Source: CAWCKS01 sp963763485 (GTDB lineage: Bacteria > Pseudomonadota > Alphaproteobacteria > Rhizobiales > Xanthobacteraceae). Taken from it: a stretch of DNA of 64,000 nt. Below the pieces are notes generated by a model, which made no database searches, was not told the origin of the DNA, and worked only from the letters and a program-made list of their open reading frames with translations. The stretch covers positions 558,001 to 622,000 of the forward strand of contig CAVXOW010000006.1 in the NCBI GenBank assembly GCA_963763485.1. The letters run 5' to 3'. Shown here in pieces: positions 8,884 to 19,254 of this stretch. The translations under genes were made by a program, and so were the position numbers. Position 1 is the stretch's first letter; each line of letters begins with the position of its first letter.

Positions 8884-11054
8884 ATGAACGAGATCAAGCC
8901 ACAACAGTGGCCGAGCACTGTCTCGATCGACGAAGGCCTGATCGCGGTCTGTCAAGTCGCGGCTTACTATCGCATCGCCGCCGATCCCGGTCAGCTGCGT
9001 CATGAGCTCGCGCTCGCCGATCGTGTTCCAGGCGGCGACGACCTGATCCGTGCCGCCCATTTGCTGCGCCTCAACGCGCGCATTCTACGCAATCCGTCCG
9101 AGCACCGGCTGAAGGCGGTGCCGACCCCGGCGATCGTCGTGATGAAGGACAAGCGCTTTGCGTTGCTCGGCGCACCGGACGCCGAGGGACGGCTCCGCCT
9201 GATCGACCCGCTGACGCGCGTCATTCGCATGCTGTCCTATGCCGAATTGTCCCAAGAATGGGCCGGTGCGGTCATCCTGATCAGCCGGCGCGTCGGCGTC
9301 GGAATCGATCCAAAGACCTTCGGCTTTCACTGGTTCCTGCCTTCGCTGTGGCGCTACCGCAAGCCGCTCGGCCTACGTGCTGGTCGCCTCGCTGTTCATT
9401 CAGCTGTTTGCGCTGGTGACGCCGCTGTTCTTCCAGATCGTGGTCGACAAGGTCCTGGTGCACAAAGGCACCTCGACACTGATCGTCGTCACCATCGGGC
9501 TGGTCGCGCTCGGGCTGTTTCAGGTGACGCTGCAGTACCTGCGTGCCTACATCCTGTCGCATTCGGCAAACCGTATCGACGTCGAGCTCGGCGCGCGGTT
9601 GTTCTATCACCTGCTGCGGCTGCCACTGCTCTATTTCGAGACCCGCGCTGCCGGCCAGACCGTCGCACGCGTGCGAGAGCTCGAGACGATCCGTTCGTTC
9701 CTGACCGGACAGGGACTGTTCTCGGCGATCGACCTGTTCTTCACTACGCTCTTGATCGCAGTGCTGTTTGCCTATTCGTGGTTCATGGCGTTGCTCGTGC
9801 TGTGCACGGCACCGATCTACGTCGCTGATCGCGGCGCTGATCCGCCCGGTCTTGCGCGAGAAGATCAAGCAGAAATTCAATCGCGGTGCCGAAAGCCAGC
9901 AGTTCCTGGTCGAAGCGGTCGTCGGCATTCATACGCTGAAGGCGGCGGCGGTCGAGCCGATGATGCAGCTCTCCTGGGAGGAGAAGCTCGCCGCCTATGT
10001 GAAGAGCTCGTTCGAGGCAACATTGCTGGCCACGCTCGGCCAGAATGCAATGACCTACATCTCGACCATGACTACGGCGATGATCATCTTTTTCGGCGCG
10101 CAAGCGGTGATCGCCGGCCAGATGACGGTCGGCGAACTGGTCGCGTTCAACATGATCGCCGGCCAGGTGGTGCAACCGATCCTCCGGCTGTCGCAATTCT
10201 TCCAGGATTTCCAGCAGGTCCAGGTTTCGGTCGAGCGTCTCGGCGACGTGTTGAACGCCGCCGATGGAAGCCGACGCCGCAGAACGTGTCGGCGCCGCCG
10301 CCCGCGCAAGGGCGCGATCGAGATTCAAGTCGGTGCATTTCCGCTATCGCCCGGGCACACAGCCGGTGTTGAGTGACGTGTCGCTCACTATCGCGCCCGG
10401 CGAAGTGGTGGGCGTGGTCGGACCGTCCGGCTCCGGCAAGTCGACGCTGACCAAGCTGCTGCAGCGGCTCTACTCACCTGACCAGGGTCAGGTGCTGGTC
10501 GACGGCGTCGACGTCGCGCCAGATGGACCCGGCCTGGCTGCGGCGTCAGATCGGCGTCGTGCTGCAGGAGAACATGCTGTTCAATCGCACGATCCACGAC
10601 AACATCGCGCTCGCCAATCCGGCGATGCCCCGCGCGCTGGTGATCCAGGTCGCGCAGCTTGCCGGCGCCGCACGAGTTCATCGCCCGCCTGCCGCAGGGC
10701 TACGACACCATGATCGAGGAGCGCGGCGCCAACCTCTCCGGCGGCCAGCGCCAGCGCATCGCGATCGCCCGCGCGCTCGCGACCAATCCGCGCATGCTCA
10801 TCTTCGACGAGGCGACCAGCGCGCTCGACTATGACAGCGAGCGCATCATCCAGGCCAACATGCGCGAGATCGTCAAGGGTCGCACCACGATCATCATCGC
10901 CCATCGTCTGCTCGCGGTGCGCAACTGCCATCGCATCGTCGGCATCGTGGATGGCCGTATCGTCGAGCAAGGCACCCACGACGAGCTGCTCAAGCGCCCG
11001 GGCGGCCTCTACGCTCATCTTTGGGCGCTGCAGAACGATACGGTCGGGAGTTGA
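8884..11054 (+). CDS. Type I secretion ABC exporter with C39-like domain, HlyB/PrtD-type (several frame breaks)
   Basis: This inner-membrane exporter has about 720 residues when repaired. Order of parts: a C39-like domain (about residues 1-135) without the catalytic cysteine motif, as in HlyB; the transmembrane region beginning F-I-Q-L-F-A-L-V-T-P-L-F-F-Q-I-V-V-D-K; then the ATPase with Walker A G-P-S-G-S-G-K-S-T, signature L-S-G-G-Q, Walker B L-I-F-D-E-A-T-S-A-L-D and the switch A-H-R-L. The frame breaks near 9365, 9825, 10262, 10275, 10323, 10515 and 10668. Each is corrected by removing one base, so I regard the gene as real and functional. It is followed three bases later by its HlyD-type partner and flanked by likely substrates. 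Confidence 0.85.
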
Positions 11055-11057
11055 GGC

Positions 11058-12527
11058 GTGAGCCGCATCGAGACATTGCAGAACATTCCGGCGAAGGTCA
11101 CCGCGAGCATCGAACGCGTATTGCCGCACGTCGACGACCGCGCCTTCCTGCCAGCAGCGGTCGAGATCATCGAAACGCCGCCCTCGCCGCACGCCATCAG
11201 CATGATGCTCGGCATATGCGGCTTCCTGGCAGCTGCGCTGGTCTGGTGCTGGTTCGGCCGCCTCGACGTCTATGCGACGGCGCGCGGCAAGATCGAGCCG
11301 GCCGGCCATGCAAAGAGCGTTGGCGCACTCGATCCAGGTAAGGTCGCAACGATCGGCGCCAAAGAGGGTCAGGCGGTGAAAGCCGGCGACGTGCTGCTAG
11401 CGCTCGATACGTCGGAGCCGGAGGCGGAATACGCGTCGGCAACACAAGCGATGATCGCCGCGAAGGCCGAGGCGATCCGCCGTCAGGCCGTGCTTGCGGT
11501 CGCGGTATCGGGCGACTGGAGCAAGCCGGTGACTATCGACTGGCCCGACGACATTCCGGTGACGGCACAGTCGCGTGAAGAAAACGTGCTGCATGGCGAC
11601 CTGCAGGAGCAGGCGGCCAAGCTCGCCAATCTTTCCGCGCAAAAGGTCGAGAAGGAAGCCGCCGTCAAGCAGCTCAACGACAGCATCGATGCCGAGAACA
11701 AGCTGATGGTGACGCTGACGGATCGCGTTGCCCTGCGGCAAGCCCTGATCGACAAGGATGTCGGCACCAAGACCCTGCTGTACGATGCGATCCAGTCCCA
11801 GCAGCAGGAAGAAGCGCAGCTCGCCGGCGACATCGGCAAGCGCGACCAGGCGCTGGCCGCGGTCAAGAGTGTCGACACCCAGTTTACCGAGACGACCACC
11901 AACTTCGTCTCCGATCAAACGCGGCAAATGGCGACTGCGCGCCGCCTCGCCGACGAGAAAGCCGCCGATCGCGTCAAGGCCAAGGTGCGGATCGACCGCA
12001 TGACGATACGCGCCCCGGTCGACGGTGTGGTGCAATCGCTCGCGGTGACGACCATTGGACAAGTGGTGACGACCGGTCAGGACCTTATGACCATCGTGCC
12101 ATCCGATGCGCCGCCTCAGATCCTGGCCTATGTCACCAATGACGACATCGGCTTCGTCAAGCCCGGCGACAATGCGGTCGTCAAGATCAACTCGTTTCCA
12201 TTCACGCGCTACGGCACGATCGACGCCCGGGTCGACGAGATTGCCCGTGATGCAATCCCCGCCGACACCGCGAACCAGCGTCTGACCGATCCTACCAAGG
12301 GCGACAATTCCCGCCAGCTGACGCCAACGGCGCGGCCGACCACCGACCTCGTGTTCGAGACCCGGCTGACGCCGTCGAGCCGCGCGATCGAGATCAACGG
12401 ACGCGAAGTGCCGCTGTCACCGGGCATGACGGTGACAGTGGAGATCAAGACGGGCAGCCGGCGGATTATCGAATACCTGTTCTCGCCGCTGGTCGAAGTT
12501 GCCGGCAAGGCGATGCGGGAGCGGTGA
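11058..12527 (+). CDS. HlyD family type I secretion periplasmic adaptor
   Basis: This intact 489-residue membrane-fusion protein bridges the ABC exporter and an outer-membrane TolC-type channel. One transmembrane helix lies near residues 49-68. It is followed by a lipoyl-like half (V-Y-A-T-A-R-G-K-I-E-P-A-G), a long alpha-helical hairpin (about 130-330), a second lipoyl half (I-R-A-P-V-D-G-V-V) and a beta-barrel with V-K-I-N-S-F-P-F-T-R-Y-G. A GTG start three bases after the exporter stop implies cotranslation. No TolC gene is in the window. Confidence 0.92.
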   Translation: MSRIETLQNIPAKVTASIERVLPHVDDRAFLPAAVEIIETPPSPHAISMMLGICGFLAAALVWCWFGRLDVYATARGKIEPAGHAKSVGALDPGKVATIGAKEGQAVKAGDVLLALDTSEPEAEYASATQAMIAAKAEAIRRQAVLAVAVSGDWSKPVTIDWPDDIPVTAQSREENVLHGDLQEQAAKLANLSAQKVEKEAAVKQLNDSIDAENKLMVTLTDRVALRQALIDKDVGTKTLLYDAIQSQQQEEAQLAGDIGKRDQALAAVKSVDTQFTETTTNFVSDQTRQMATARRLADEKAADRVKAKVRIDRMTIRAPVDGVVQSLAVTTIGQVVTTGQDLMTIVPSDAPPQILAYVTNDDIGFVKPGDNAVVKINSFPFTRYGTIDARVDEIARDAIPADTANQRLTDPTKGDNSRQLTPTARPTTDLVFETRLTPSSRAIEINGREVPLSPGMTVTVEIKTGSRRIIEYLFSPLVEVAGKAMRER

Positions 12528-12792
12528 TCGCAATCACCGCTGTTCGCTCGGGTTCCCTCAAGTTCCATACGGCTCTGGAACATTTGAGAGCTGCTCGAAA
12601 CAACGCTATTTGCGCCATTTTCAGCCGCAAACAGCACTCGATCTCAGGTTGCAGGGCGCGCTTGTCACATACTAGATTTATAGAGCCGATAAATCTTGAA
12701 ATTAACTCGACTATTCCGTAACGCGTCCAGCCAGGGCGGCGCGTGACGTCAGATTTGGGGAGTGGTTGTGTTTAATTCTTGCGTTGAAAATT

Positions 12793-15101
12793 ATGGCTGA
12801 CCTATTCGCGTTCGGCGGCTTTTTCGGATACACGCCGAGCAACGCGTATTACTACACGAGCGGCTTCACCTTGACCGAGGCCAGCGTCACCGGCGCCAAC
12901 CTCGTCGTCGCGACCGGCATCCCTAGCGCCGACGGCACCAGGACCGTTTACATCGACTACGCGTGGCCGAATGCGGCTTTCGATCCCGCAGCTCGCCAAT
13001 TTCCTTACCAACGACTACTGGCTTTGGTCCGGCTATGACGGCACCGGACCGCGGCACTGGGCCTCGAACAGCATCAGCGTCAATGTGAGCGCGTTGACGG
13101 CGCCGGAGCAGGCGCTTGCGACGGCGGCGCTGGCCCAATGGGCCAGTGTCGCGCCGCTGGCCTTCACGTTCACGAGCGGTCCCGCCGACATCACCTACGT
13201 CGACAGCGGCACCGGCTCCATCGCAGCCACGACCGATACGACGCCGGTGTCGGGTCAGAACCTGCAAGCCGTCACCATCGATATCAGTCAGACGTGGTTC
13301 AGTAGTGACGGCGGGGCGCAGGACGGCCGCACCGGATTCAATAGCTACGATTTCCAGACGTATCTCAGCCAGACCGGCCACGCGCTCGGGCTCGGCAATC
13401 AAGGCATATACAACGGCAGCGCGACCTATGGCGCAGGCATCGCGGCTGGGGACACGAACATCTTCGCCAACGACACCTGGCAATACTCGGTCATGTCGGC
13501 TTTCCCCCAGAGCAATTATGGCGGGAGCAGCAATGACTACGTTGTCTCGCCGCAGATGGCCGACATCTACGCGATCCAGTCGATCTACGGCGCGGCAGCG
13601 ATGCGAGCCGGCGATACGATCTACGGCTTCCACAGCAACGCCGGCGCGATCTACGACTTCGCGTCCTATACCAGTACCGGGACCCCGGCCTTCACCATCT
13701 ATGACACGGGCGGCACGAACACGCTCGATGCGTCCTGCTATTCGATGCGGCAGTTGATCGACCTCAACTACGGCGCCTTTTCCTCGATCGGCGGCTTCGT
13801 CAATAACATCGGCATCGATTCGACCACCAGGATCCAGAACGCGATCGGCGGTTCTGGCGATGATCTGATCGTTCCGAATTCGCGGCTTGTCAGCACTTTG
13901 GCTGGCGGCGGCGGCAACGATGTCTTCATGGGTACGTTCTGCGACGCTGTCGGGTGACACCATCACCGACATGAATGCGGGCGACCGCATCAGGTTCGTC
14001 GACTCGTCTGCGTTCTTTGGCTTCGGCTTCGAGCGCGACGGCGCCACGCTGACCTATGCGAGCACCACTGGGCTGTACTCGCTGACGCTCGCAAACAGCC
14101 CGACCGGCCACTTCGTGCCGATCCCGTTCTCCGCGCCTGATGTACACGGCTATTCCGGCAGTGCGATCGATCTGCTGCTGACCAATCCGACCGCCACCTC
14201 GGACTTCAACGATGACGGCTTCTCCAATATCCTTTGGCGCGGCAGCGACGGCACGTTGGCGGACTGGACCATGGACCAGGGCAAGATCATCAACAGTTCG
14301 TTGATGAGCGCTGCACCGGACGCGTCGTGGAGCGTTGCCGAGATCGCCGACTTCAACGGCGACGGCCACTCCGACGTGCTCTGGCGCAACACCGACGGCT
14401 CGCTGGCCGAATGGGTGATGAACAGCACGACTATAATCAACAGCCAGAACGTCGGTCGCGCCGATGCATCCTGGAGCATTGTCGGCGCCGCCGATTTTGA
14501 CGGCGACGGTCACGCTGACATCCTGTGGCGCAACAACGACGGCACAATGTCGATGTGGTTCATGAACGGCGCAGACGTCGGCAGCAGGCAAGCGCTCAAC
14601 GTCGCTCCTGACGCATCATGGAGTGTCGCCGGCGTCGGTGATTTCAACGGCGACGGCCACTCCGATATTCTTTGGCGCGACACTGACGGCACCGTGGCGT
14701 TGTGGAGCATGAACGGGGCAACTGTCGCCGAAAGTCACGTGCTGGCCGCCAATCCCGACCAATCGTGGAACGTTGCCGGCATTGGCGACTTCAACGGCGA
14801 CGGCAACGCCGACGTCCTCTGGCGCGACAGCAAGGGCTCGCTGGTCGAGTGGCTGATGAACGACAACCAGATCACGGCAAGCCAGCCGATCCCCGCCAGC
14901 CCGGACCCGTCATGGAGCATCGCCCAGATGGGCGACTTCAACGGCGACGGAAAAACCGATCTGCTGTGGCGGCAAACCGGATCCGGCACGCTCGCCGAGT
15001 GGCTGATGGACGGTTCGCAGATCACCTCGAGCCAGGTGATCGCCGCAACGCCGGATGGCACGTGGCAGGTGCAATCCAAGCCCACCAACGCCGCGGTCTA
15101 G
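12793..15101 (+). CDS. Serralysin-like (M10) protein with degenerate zinc site, RTX-like segment and VCBS repeats (two frame breaks)
   Basis: The N-terminal two-fifths follow the serralysin fold, including the Met-turn S-V-M-S-A-F and the downstream D-I-Y-A-I-Q-S-I-Y-G-A region. At 13367-13399 the zinc motif expected as HExxHxxGxxH reads S-Q-T-G-H-A-L-G-L-G-N: the first His, the catalytic Glu and the third His are all replaced. An RTX-like G-G-G-G-N-D-V-F follows, then about seven VCBS repeats and the tail W-Q-V-Q-S-K-P-T-N. Breaks near 12985 and 13945 are single extra bases. There is no signal peptide, so type I secretion by the upstream exporter is likely. The start is uncertain: ATG 12793 fits relatives, TTG 12766 has the better ribosome site. 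Confidence 0.8.
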
Positions 15102-15339
15102 CCGCCGACGCGGGGCGAAAGGTAACCGCTGCCGGCCTTTTATGTCGCCCGTCATGCAAAGTACGTGCGGCGATTGGGGCCGACCGACCGCGGCGAACCG
15201 CCGCGCCGCACAGGTTTCGCAGAGCGACATTTCTGCATCCCGCCCCTCTGCCATTCGCACCTGTTCACCTCTTGGGCTTCCGGTCGGCCCATGGTAGGAG
15301 GTTGGCAGTCAAGGTTTTATTCCCAGGGAGAACAGAAAC

Positions 15340-16510
15340 ATGCGTGAAGCAGTCGTCGTATCCTATGCGCGCACTGGCCTAGCAAAATCCGGCCGCGGCG
15401 GGTTCAACATCACTCCGCCGATGACCATTGCCGCTCACGCGGTCAAGCACGCCGTCGAGCGTGCCGGCGTCGACAAGGCTTACGTCGAAGACTGCTACAT
15501 GGGTAACGTCGCGCACCTGACCGGCAACATCGGCCGCCAGGCCGCACTGCTCGCCGGCCTGCCCAAGACGACCGCCGGCGTCTCGGTCAACCGCTTCTGC
15601 TCGTCGGGCCTGCAGACCATCGCGATGGCCGCCAACTCGATCCGCTCCGATGGCGCCGAGTGCATCGTCGCCGGCGGCGTCGAGAGCATCTCGATGCCAC
15701 GCCCGCCGATGCCGAAGGATGCGCTCGACAACGATCTGTTGAAGGTCGCGCCCGCGATCTACATGGAGATGATCGACACTGCCGACATCGTCGCCGAGCG
15801 CTACAACCTGAGCCGCGAATATCAGGACGAGTATTCGCTGGAGTCGCAGCGCCGCATGGCCGCAGCGCAGCAGGCCAACAAGTTCAAGGACGAAATCGTC
15901 CCGATGAAGACCAAGATGAAGGTGGTCGACAAGAAGACCAAGGCGGAGAGCATCGTCGACTACGTCGTCGACCGTGACGAGTGCAACCGCCCCGACACCA
16001 CGATGGAAGGCCTCGCCAAGCTCGAGCCGGTCAAGGGCCCGGGCAAGTTCATCACCGCCGGCAACGCCAGCCAGCTGTCCGACGGCGCCGCCGCGGTCGT
16101 GCTGATGGAAGCCAAGGACGCCGAGAAGCGCGGCCTGCAGGCGATGGGCCGTTTCGTGGCGTGGGCGACCGCGGGCTGCGAGCCGGACGAAATGGGCATC
16201 GGCCCGGTGTTCGCGGTGCCGAAGCTGTTGAAGCGCACAGGCCTCAAGGTCGACGACATCGACATCTGGGAACTCAACGAAGCGTTCGCGAGCCAGTGCC
16301 TGTATTCGCGCGACAAGCTCGGCATCGATCCTGCGAAGTACAACGTCAACGGCGGCTCGATCGCGATCGGCCATCCGTTCGGCATGACCGGCGCCCGTCT
16401 GCACCGGCCATATCCTGCAGGAAGGCCATCGCCGCAAGGCGAAGTGGGGCGTCGTGACGATGTGCATCGGCGGCGGTCAGGGCGGCGCAGGCCTGTTCGA
16501 GATCTACTGA
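15340..16510 (+). CDS. Acetyl-CoA acetyltransferase (thiolase) (one frame break)
   Basis: This is a degradative-type thiolase of about 390 residues that cleaves or condenses beta-ketoacyl-CoA. The nucleophilic cysteine lies in N-R-F-C-S-S-G-L-Q, and the conserved histidine in G-H-P-F-G-M-T-G-A-R. The second catalytic cysteine, C-I-G-G-G-Q-G, is read only after correcting a break near 16400, where one extra C precedes the T-G-H-I-L-Q-E-G-H segment. The corrected stop is at 16510, directly before two terminator hairpins, which confirms this end. The ATG at 15340 follows CAGGGAG. It is monocistronic. Confidence 0.9.
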
Positions 16511-16511
16511 G

Positions 16512-16577
16512 CCGTTTCACGCGAAACGGAATTTTTTCTGCAACGGCGCGGTCTTCACGACCGCGCCGTTTTTCTTT
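16512..16577 (+). terminator. Tandem rho-independent terminators after the thiolase
   Basis: The first hairpin pairs CCGTTTC (16512-16518) with GAAACGG (16523-16529) and is followed by six T. The second pairs AACGGCGCGGTC (16542-16553) with GACCGCGCCGTT (16559-16570) and is followed by a T-rich run. Both lie directly behind the corrected stop of the thiolase. Confidence 0.85.
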
Positions 16578-16838
16578 GACCAGCGGCACCGCGCAAGGGG
16601 CTGAGACGACGGCGGTTTTTCGCGAATTCCGGCAGGTTCTGCGACGATGCCAGCCGGGCACTTGAACGCCAGTTCGGAACAGGGGTGGTCGGCGGGAAAC
16701 CTCAGCCAATCAGAGGCTTGTGTGCCATTTCGGGGCCGAATCCGCAGCTTGATTGCATCTAGCGAAATTTCAACTAACGATTAGTATGGCGACGAATATT
16801 CGCAGACGAATATTCGTCGACGGGTATTCGCCGGCGCC

Positions 16839-17438
16839 TCACGGCTTGACGTAGGTCCAGCCCTGCTCCTCCAGCTCCATGATGTGGACGAGGCCGGACT
16901 TGACCACTTCAGCCTGGGACATGATCGGGATGGACCTGTTCTCCGCTTTGCTCATGTTCTGCTGGGTGTTGCCGCAGGCCTTGAATGAAACCTCCGGCGT
17001 GCTCAGCGCCATTGCCTCGATCCGGCTCTTCACGGGCGAGGTGTCATCGCGCAGCATGTGCAGACCCGGTCCGAACGTGACCACCTCGATTTTCACGTCC
17101 TCGCCGATGTCCTTGTAATATTGCGTGACGTTCGCGGCATTGTTGAGCGCGAGATTCATCGCCGCGGGATCATTGGCATTCACCTGCAGGATCAGGCGGT
17201 GCTCCTTTTGCTTGGCAGGGACGTCGGCCGCGAGCGCAAGGGCGGATCGCACCTTCCTCGACGCGATGGGGGAGGCTTTCGCGGGCTTCTGGACCGTGAC
17301 CTGCTGCGCGGCCGCATGAGACTTTGGCCTCGGTGTCAGCGGCTGCTCGATACCCTGCGCGGCGGACAAAGCCGTCGTGGCCAACAACGCGATCGCGCCC
17401 ATGATTGCTGCCGTCGCGATATGCTCAAATTTGCTCAT
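16839..17438 (-). CDS. Exported DsrE-like family protein
   Basis: This 199-residue protein has an N-terminal signal peptide (hydrophobic core about residues 10-25 ending L-S-A-A-Q-G) and a Pro/Ala-rich linker. The C-terminal half resembles DsrE/DsrF-like domains (I-L-Q-V-N-A-N-D-P-A-A-M-N-L-A-L-N-N-A, then E-V-V-T-F-G-P-G-L-H). A single cysteine is present in K-A-C-G-N-T. Its ATG overlaps the stop of the upstream gene, so it is the last member of a minus-strand run of four exported proteins starting at 20793. A periplasmic role is likely; the activity is unknown. Confidence 0.8.
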   Translation of the reverse strand: MSKFEHIATAAIMGAIALLATTALSAAQGIEQPLTPRPKSHAAAQQVTVQKPAKASPIASRKVRSALALAADVPAKQKEHRLILQVNANDPAAMNLALNNAANVTQYYKDIGEDVKIEVVTFGPGLHMLRDDTSPVKSRIEAMALSTPEVSFKACGNTQQNMSKAENRSIPIMSQAEVVKSGLVHIMELEEQGWTYVKP

Positions 17439-18103
17439 TTTCCACCTCTCTCGAAGAAAATTTCAACTATCGATCGTTGGGCCTGGCGATGGCGTGTGGC
17501 CATTGGCACGTCGCACTGATCCTTGCCCGCAACATGTCCAGCCCATCGAGCGCGAAAATCCCGTTCAGCTCGGGCCCTGTCGAGGGGCACGAGACGGACC
17601 GCGAGTTTTCCGTCACCCGGAAGCGACTGCAGCAAGGCAACCACATCGCCTTTGAACGCGACGCCGTCGCCGAATGCAGACGCGGCGCCCGTGAGCTGCA
17701 CCGACTGACCACCATTCACGCGATAGGAAATGAAATAGTTGTCGACACGGCCGGTAATGGCGGGTCCGGTCACGGCGACTTCCGTGCGTCCGCCGCGGCA
17801 GCGGATCGAAAGCTGCATCGATGAACCGTCCACATCCTTGAGCGACGAGGTTATGGCGGTCGCAATCGGGGAATAGTCCACCGGCGACGTTGTCTCGCTG
17901 ACGACCCAGCCATCGCCGGCCAGCGCAAGCCGAAGCGAAGGCGTTGTGGCACGCGACGGCTTGTCAAGGCACTCCAGCCGGTCCGCCGTTTCCATCAAAG
18001 AGCAGGCGCGAAGCTGCGGCACCGTATCGTTTGCGCCCCGCGCCGGCACGATCCCACTGAGGAGTGCGAGGGCAACCGAGCACCGGTGGGCCGCGCCTTT
18101 CAT
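17435..18103 (-). CDS. Exported VasI-like protein (type VI secretion-associated family)
   Basis: This 222-residue protein has a signal peptide (residues 1-23). The pattern A-C-S-L-M-E-T-A-D-R-L-E-C-L-D, then W-V-V-S-E-T-T-S-P-V-D-Y and the strand-rich C-terminal half, resembles the VasI/TagO-like family often found with type VI secretion but also as a stand-alone envelope protein. The window holds no T6SS gene. It is coupled on both sides by ATGA overlaps, to the TAXI-type protein upstream and the DsrE-like protein downstream. The family call is tentative. Confidence 0.6.
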   Translation of the reverse strand: MKGAAHRCSVALALLSGIVPARGANDTVPQLRACSLMETADRLECLDKPSRATTPSLRLALAGDGWVVSETTSPVDYSPIATAITSSLKDVDGSSMQLSIRCRGGRTEVAVTGPAITGRVDNYFISYRVNGGQSVQLTGAASAFGDGVAFKGDVVALLQSLPGDGKLAVRLVPLDRARAERDFRARWAGHVAGKDQCDVPMATRHRQAQRSIVEIFFERGGK

Positions 18104-19170
18104 CGTGATGCCTGGCTTCCGTGCGCGTGACTATCGAGCCAGGACTGCGCCGCAGGAAAGCGTGCAATACCCGGGACCGAGGCGACGAGATTGATCGATT
18201 TCCATTTCGGATCGAAGCCGGGCCCCTGCAACTTGTCGAGCCGCGAGAACAGATGGTCGACAAAGCGCGCGACGCGCTCATAGCGGTTCGAGTTGGGCGG
18301 CCAATTGAAGGCGAGCAACGCGGTGGGCACCGCAATCGTCTCGACGCGCTCGCCCTGCTTGATCAGGCCGGGATAGTCGGTCGCATCGAGAGTAGAGGGA
18401 AGATAGTAGTCGTCGAGCTTGTTGTTGTAGGGGATGGGCAGAAACTTGAAGCCGGGCTCGAAGCGCCCGCGTGCGAAGGCATCGACCGGTTTGGACGTGA
18501 CGAACACCACCGCCGCCATTCCGCCCTCGCCCTTGCGCATCTGCTCCAGCGCGACTTGATGTGGAATAAAGGTCTTCTCGACGTCGAGACCAAGACGGCT
18601 GAAGATCAGCGGTCCCGAATAGGCCGCAGCGGTGCCGAGGGTATTGAAATTCACCTTCTTGCCGGCGAGGTCGTTGAGGCTCTGGATCTCCGGCCGTACG
18701 AAGACATGCAGTTCGGATGGGAACAGATTCAGCACGTAGGTGACCTTGCGCTGAATATCCGGGACCTGGTTCTTGTACTCCTCGAGCGAGTCGGAGTTGA
18801 TGATTGCCGCATCGATGCCCCGCAGATAGAGCAATGAATTGACGTTTTCCGTCGGTCCCCGCGTCACGACGGGCAGGACATGCAAATTGTCACCGTCATC
18901 GACCACGCGGGCGATCTCCGCGGCAAGGCGGATCGGTGCACCCTCCAACAGACCTCCAGCAAGACCGACCGTCCAGGCGTTGATGGCCGTCCGGCGTTTC
19001 TCGGCCGCCGTCTGGTCTGGTTGTTGCGGCGGAGCAAGCCGGCGCGCATGCTCGGTTTGGGTGCGAACAAGCTTCGTTTGCGCAGCCACCAGGGCAGGCT
19101 GAAGCGCCAGCAGCAGGGCGGCCCATGCTGCGAGCACGAGCAGTGGGCGTAATTCGAAATGTTTGTTCAT
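18100..19170 (-). CDS. TAXI-family TRAP-type substrate-binding protein (orphan)
   Basis: This 356-residue protein starts at 19170, preceded by AGGAG. A signal peptide (L-L-V-L-A-A-W-A-A-L-L-L-A-L) is followed by a periplasmic binding fold with features of TAXI proteins: D-A-A-I-I-N-S-D, V-R-P-E-I-Q-S-L-N-D-L-A-G-K-K-V-N-F and G-T-A-A-A-Y-S-G. TRAP transporters need DctQ/M membrane subunits, and none is nearby, so this may be a solute sensor rather than a transporter part. The stop overlaps the next ATG. An upstream in-frame GTG/ATG up to 19233 is possible but lacks a ribosome site. Confidence 0.8.
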   Translation of the reverse strand: MNKHFELRPLLVLAAWAALLLALQPALVAAQTKLVRTQTEHARRLAPPQQPDQTAAEKRRTAINAWTVGLAGGLLEGAPIRLAAEIARVVDDGDNLHVLPVVTRGPTENVNSLLYLRGIDAAIINSDSLEEYKNQVPDIQRKVTYVLNLFPSELHVFVRPEIQSLNDLAGKKVNFNTLGTAAAYSGPLIFSRLGLDVEKTFIPHQVALEQMRKGEGGMAAVVFVTSKPVDAFARGRFEPGFKFLPIPYNNKLDDYYLPSTLDATDYPGLIKQGERVETIAVPTALLAFNWPPNSNRYERVARFVDHLFSRLDKLQGPGFDPKWKSINLVASVPGIARFPAAQSWLDSHAHGSQASR

Positions 19171-19254
19171 CGACCAACTCCTGAATTCTGCGACACGCTC
19201 GCGCCACCACGCTTCGAATCGTGCTTGCCTCACCTGAACGAACCGCCGTCCGCG

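Noticed and set aside
8884..11054. Reading the exporter as a decayed pseudogene
   Set aside because: Seven breaks but every motif intact and no missense decay; all are repaired by one-base deletions, as in many other genes here.
13887..15101. Separate gene starting inside the serralysin-like gene
   Set aside because: The apparent new start lies within the RTX-like segment; an extra T near 13945 explains the split.
17435..18103. Type VI secretion locus
   Set aside because: Only one VasI-like gene is seen; no Tss, Hcp or VgrG gene occurs in the window.
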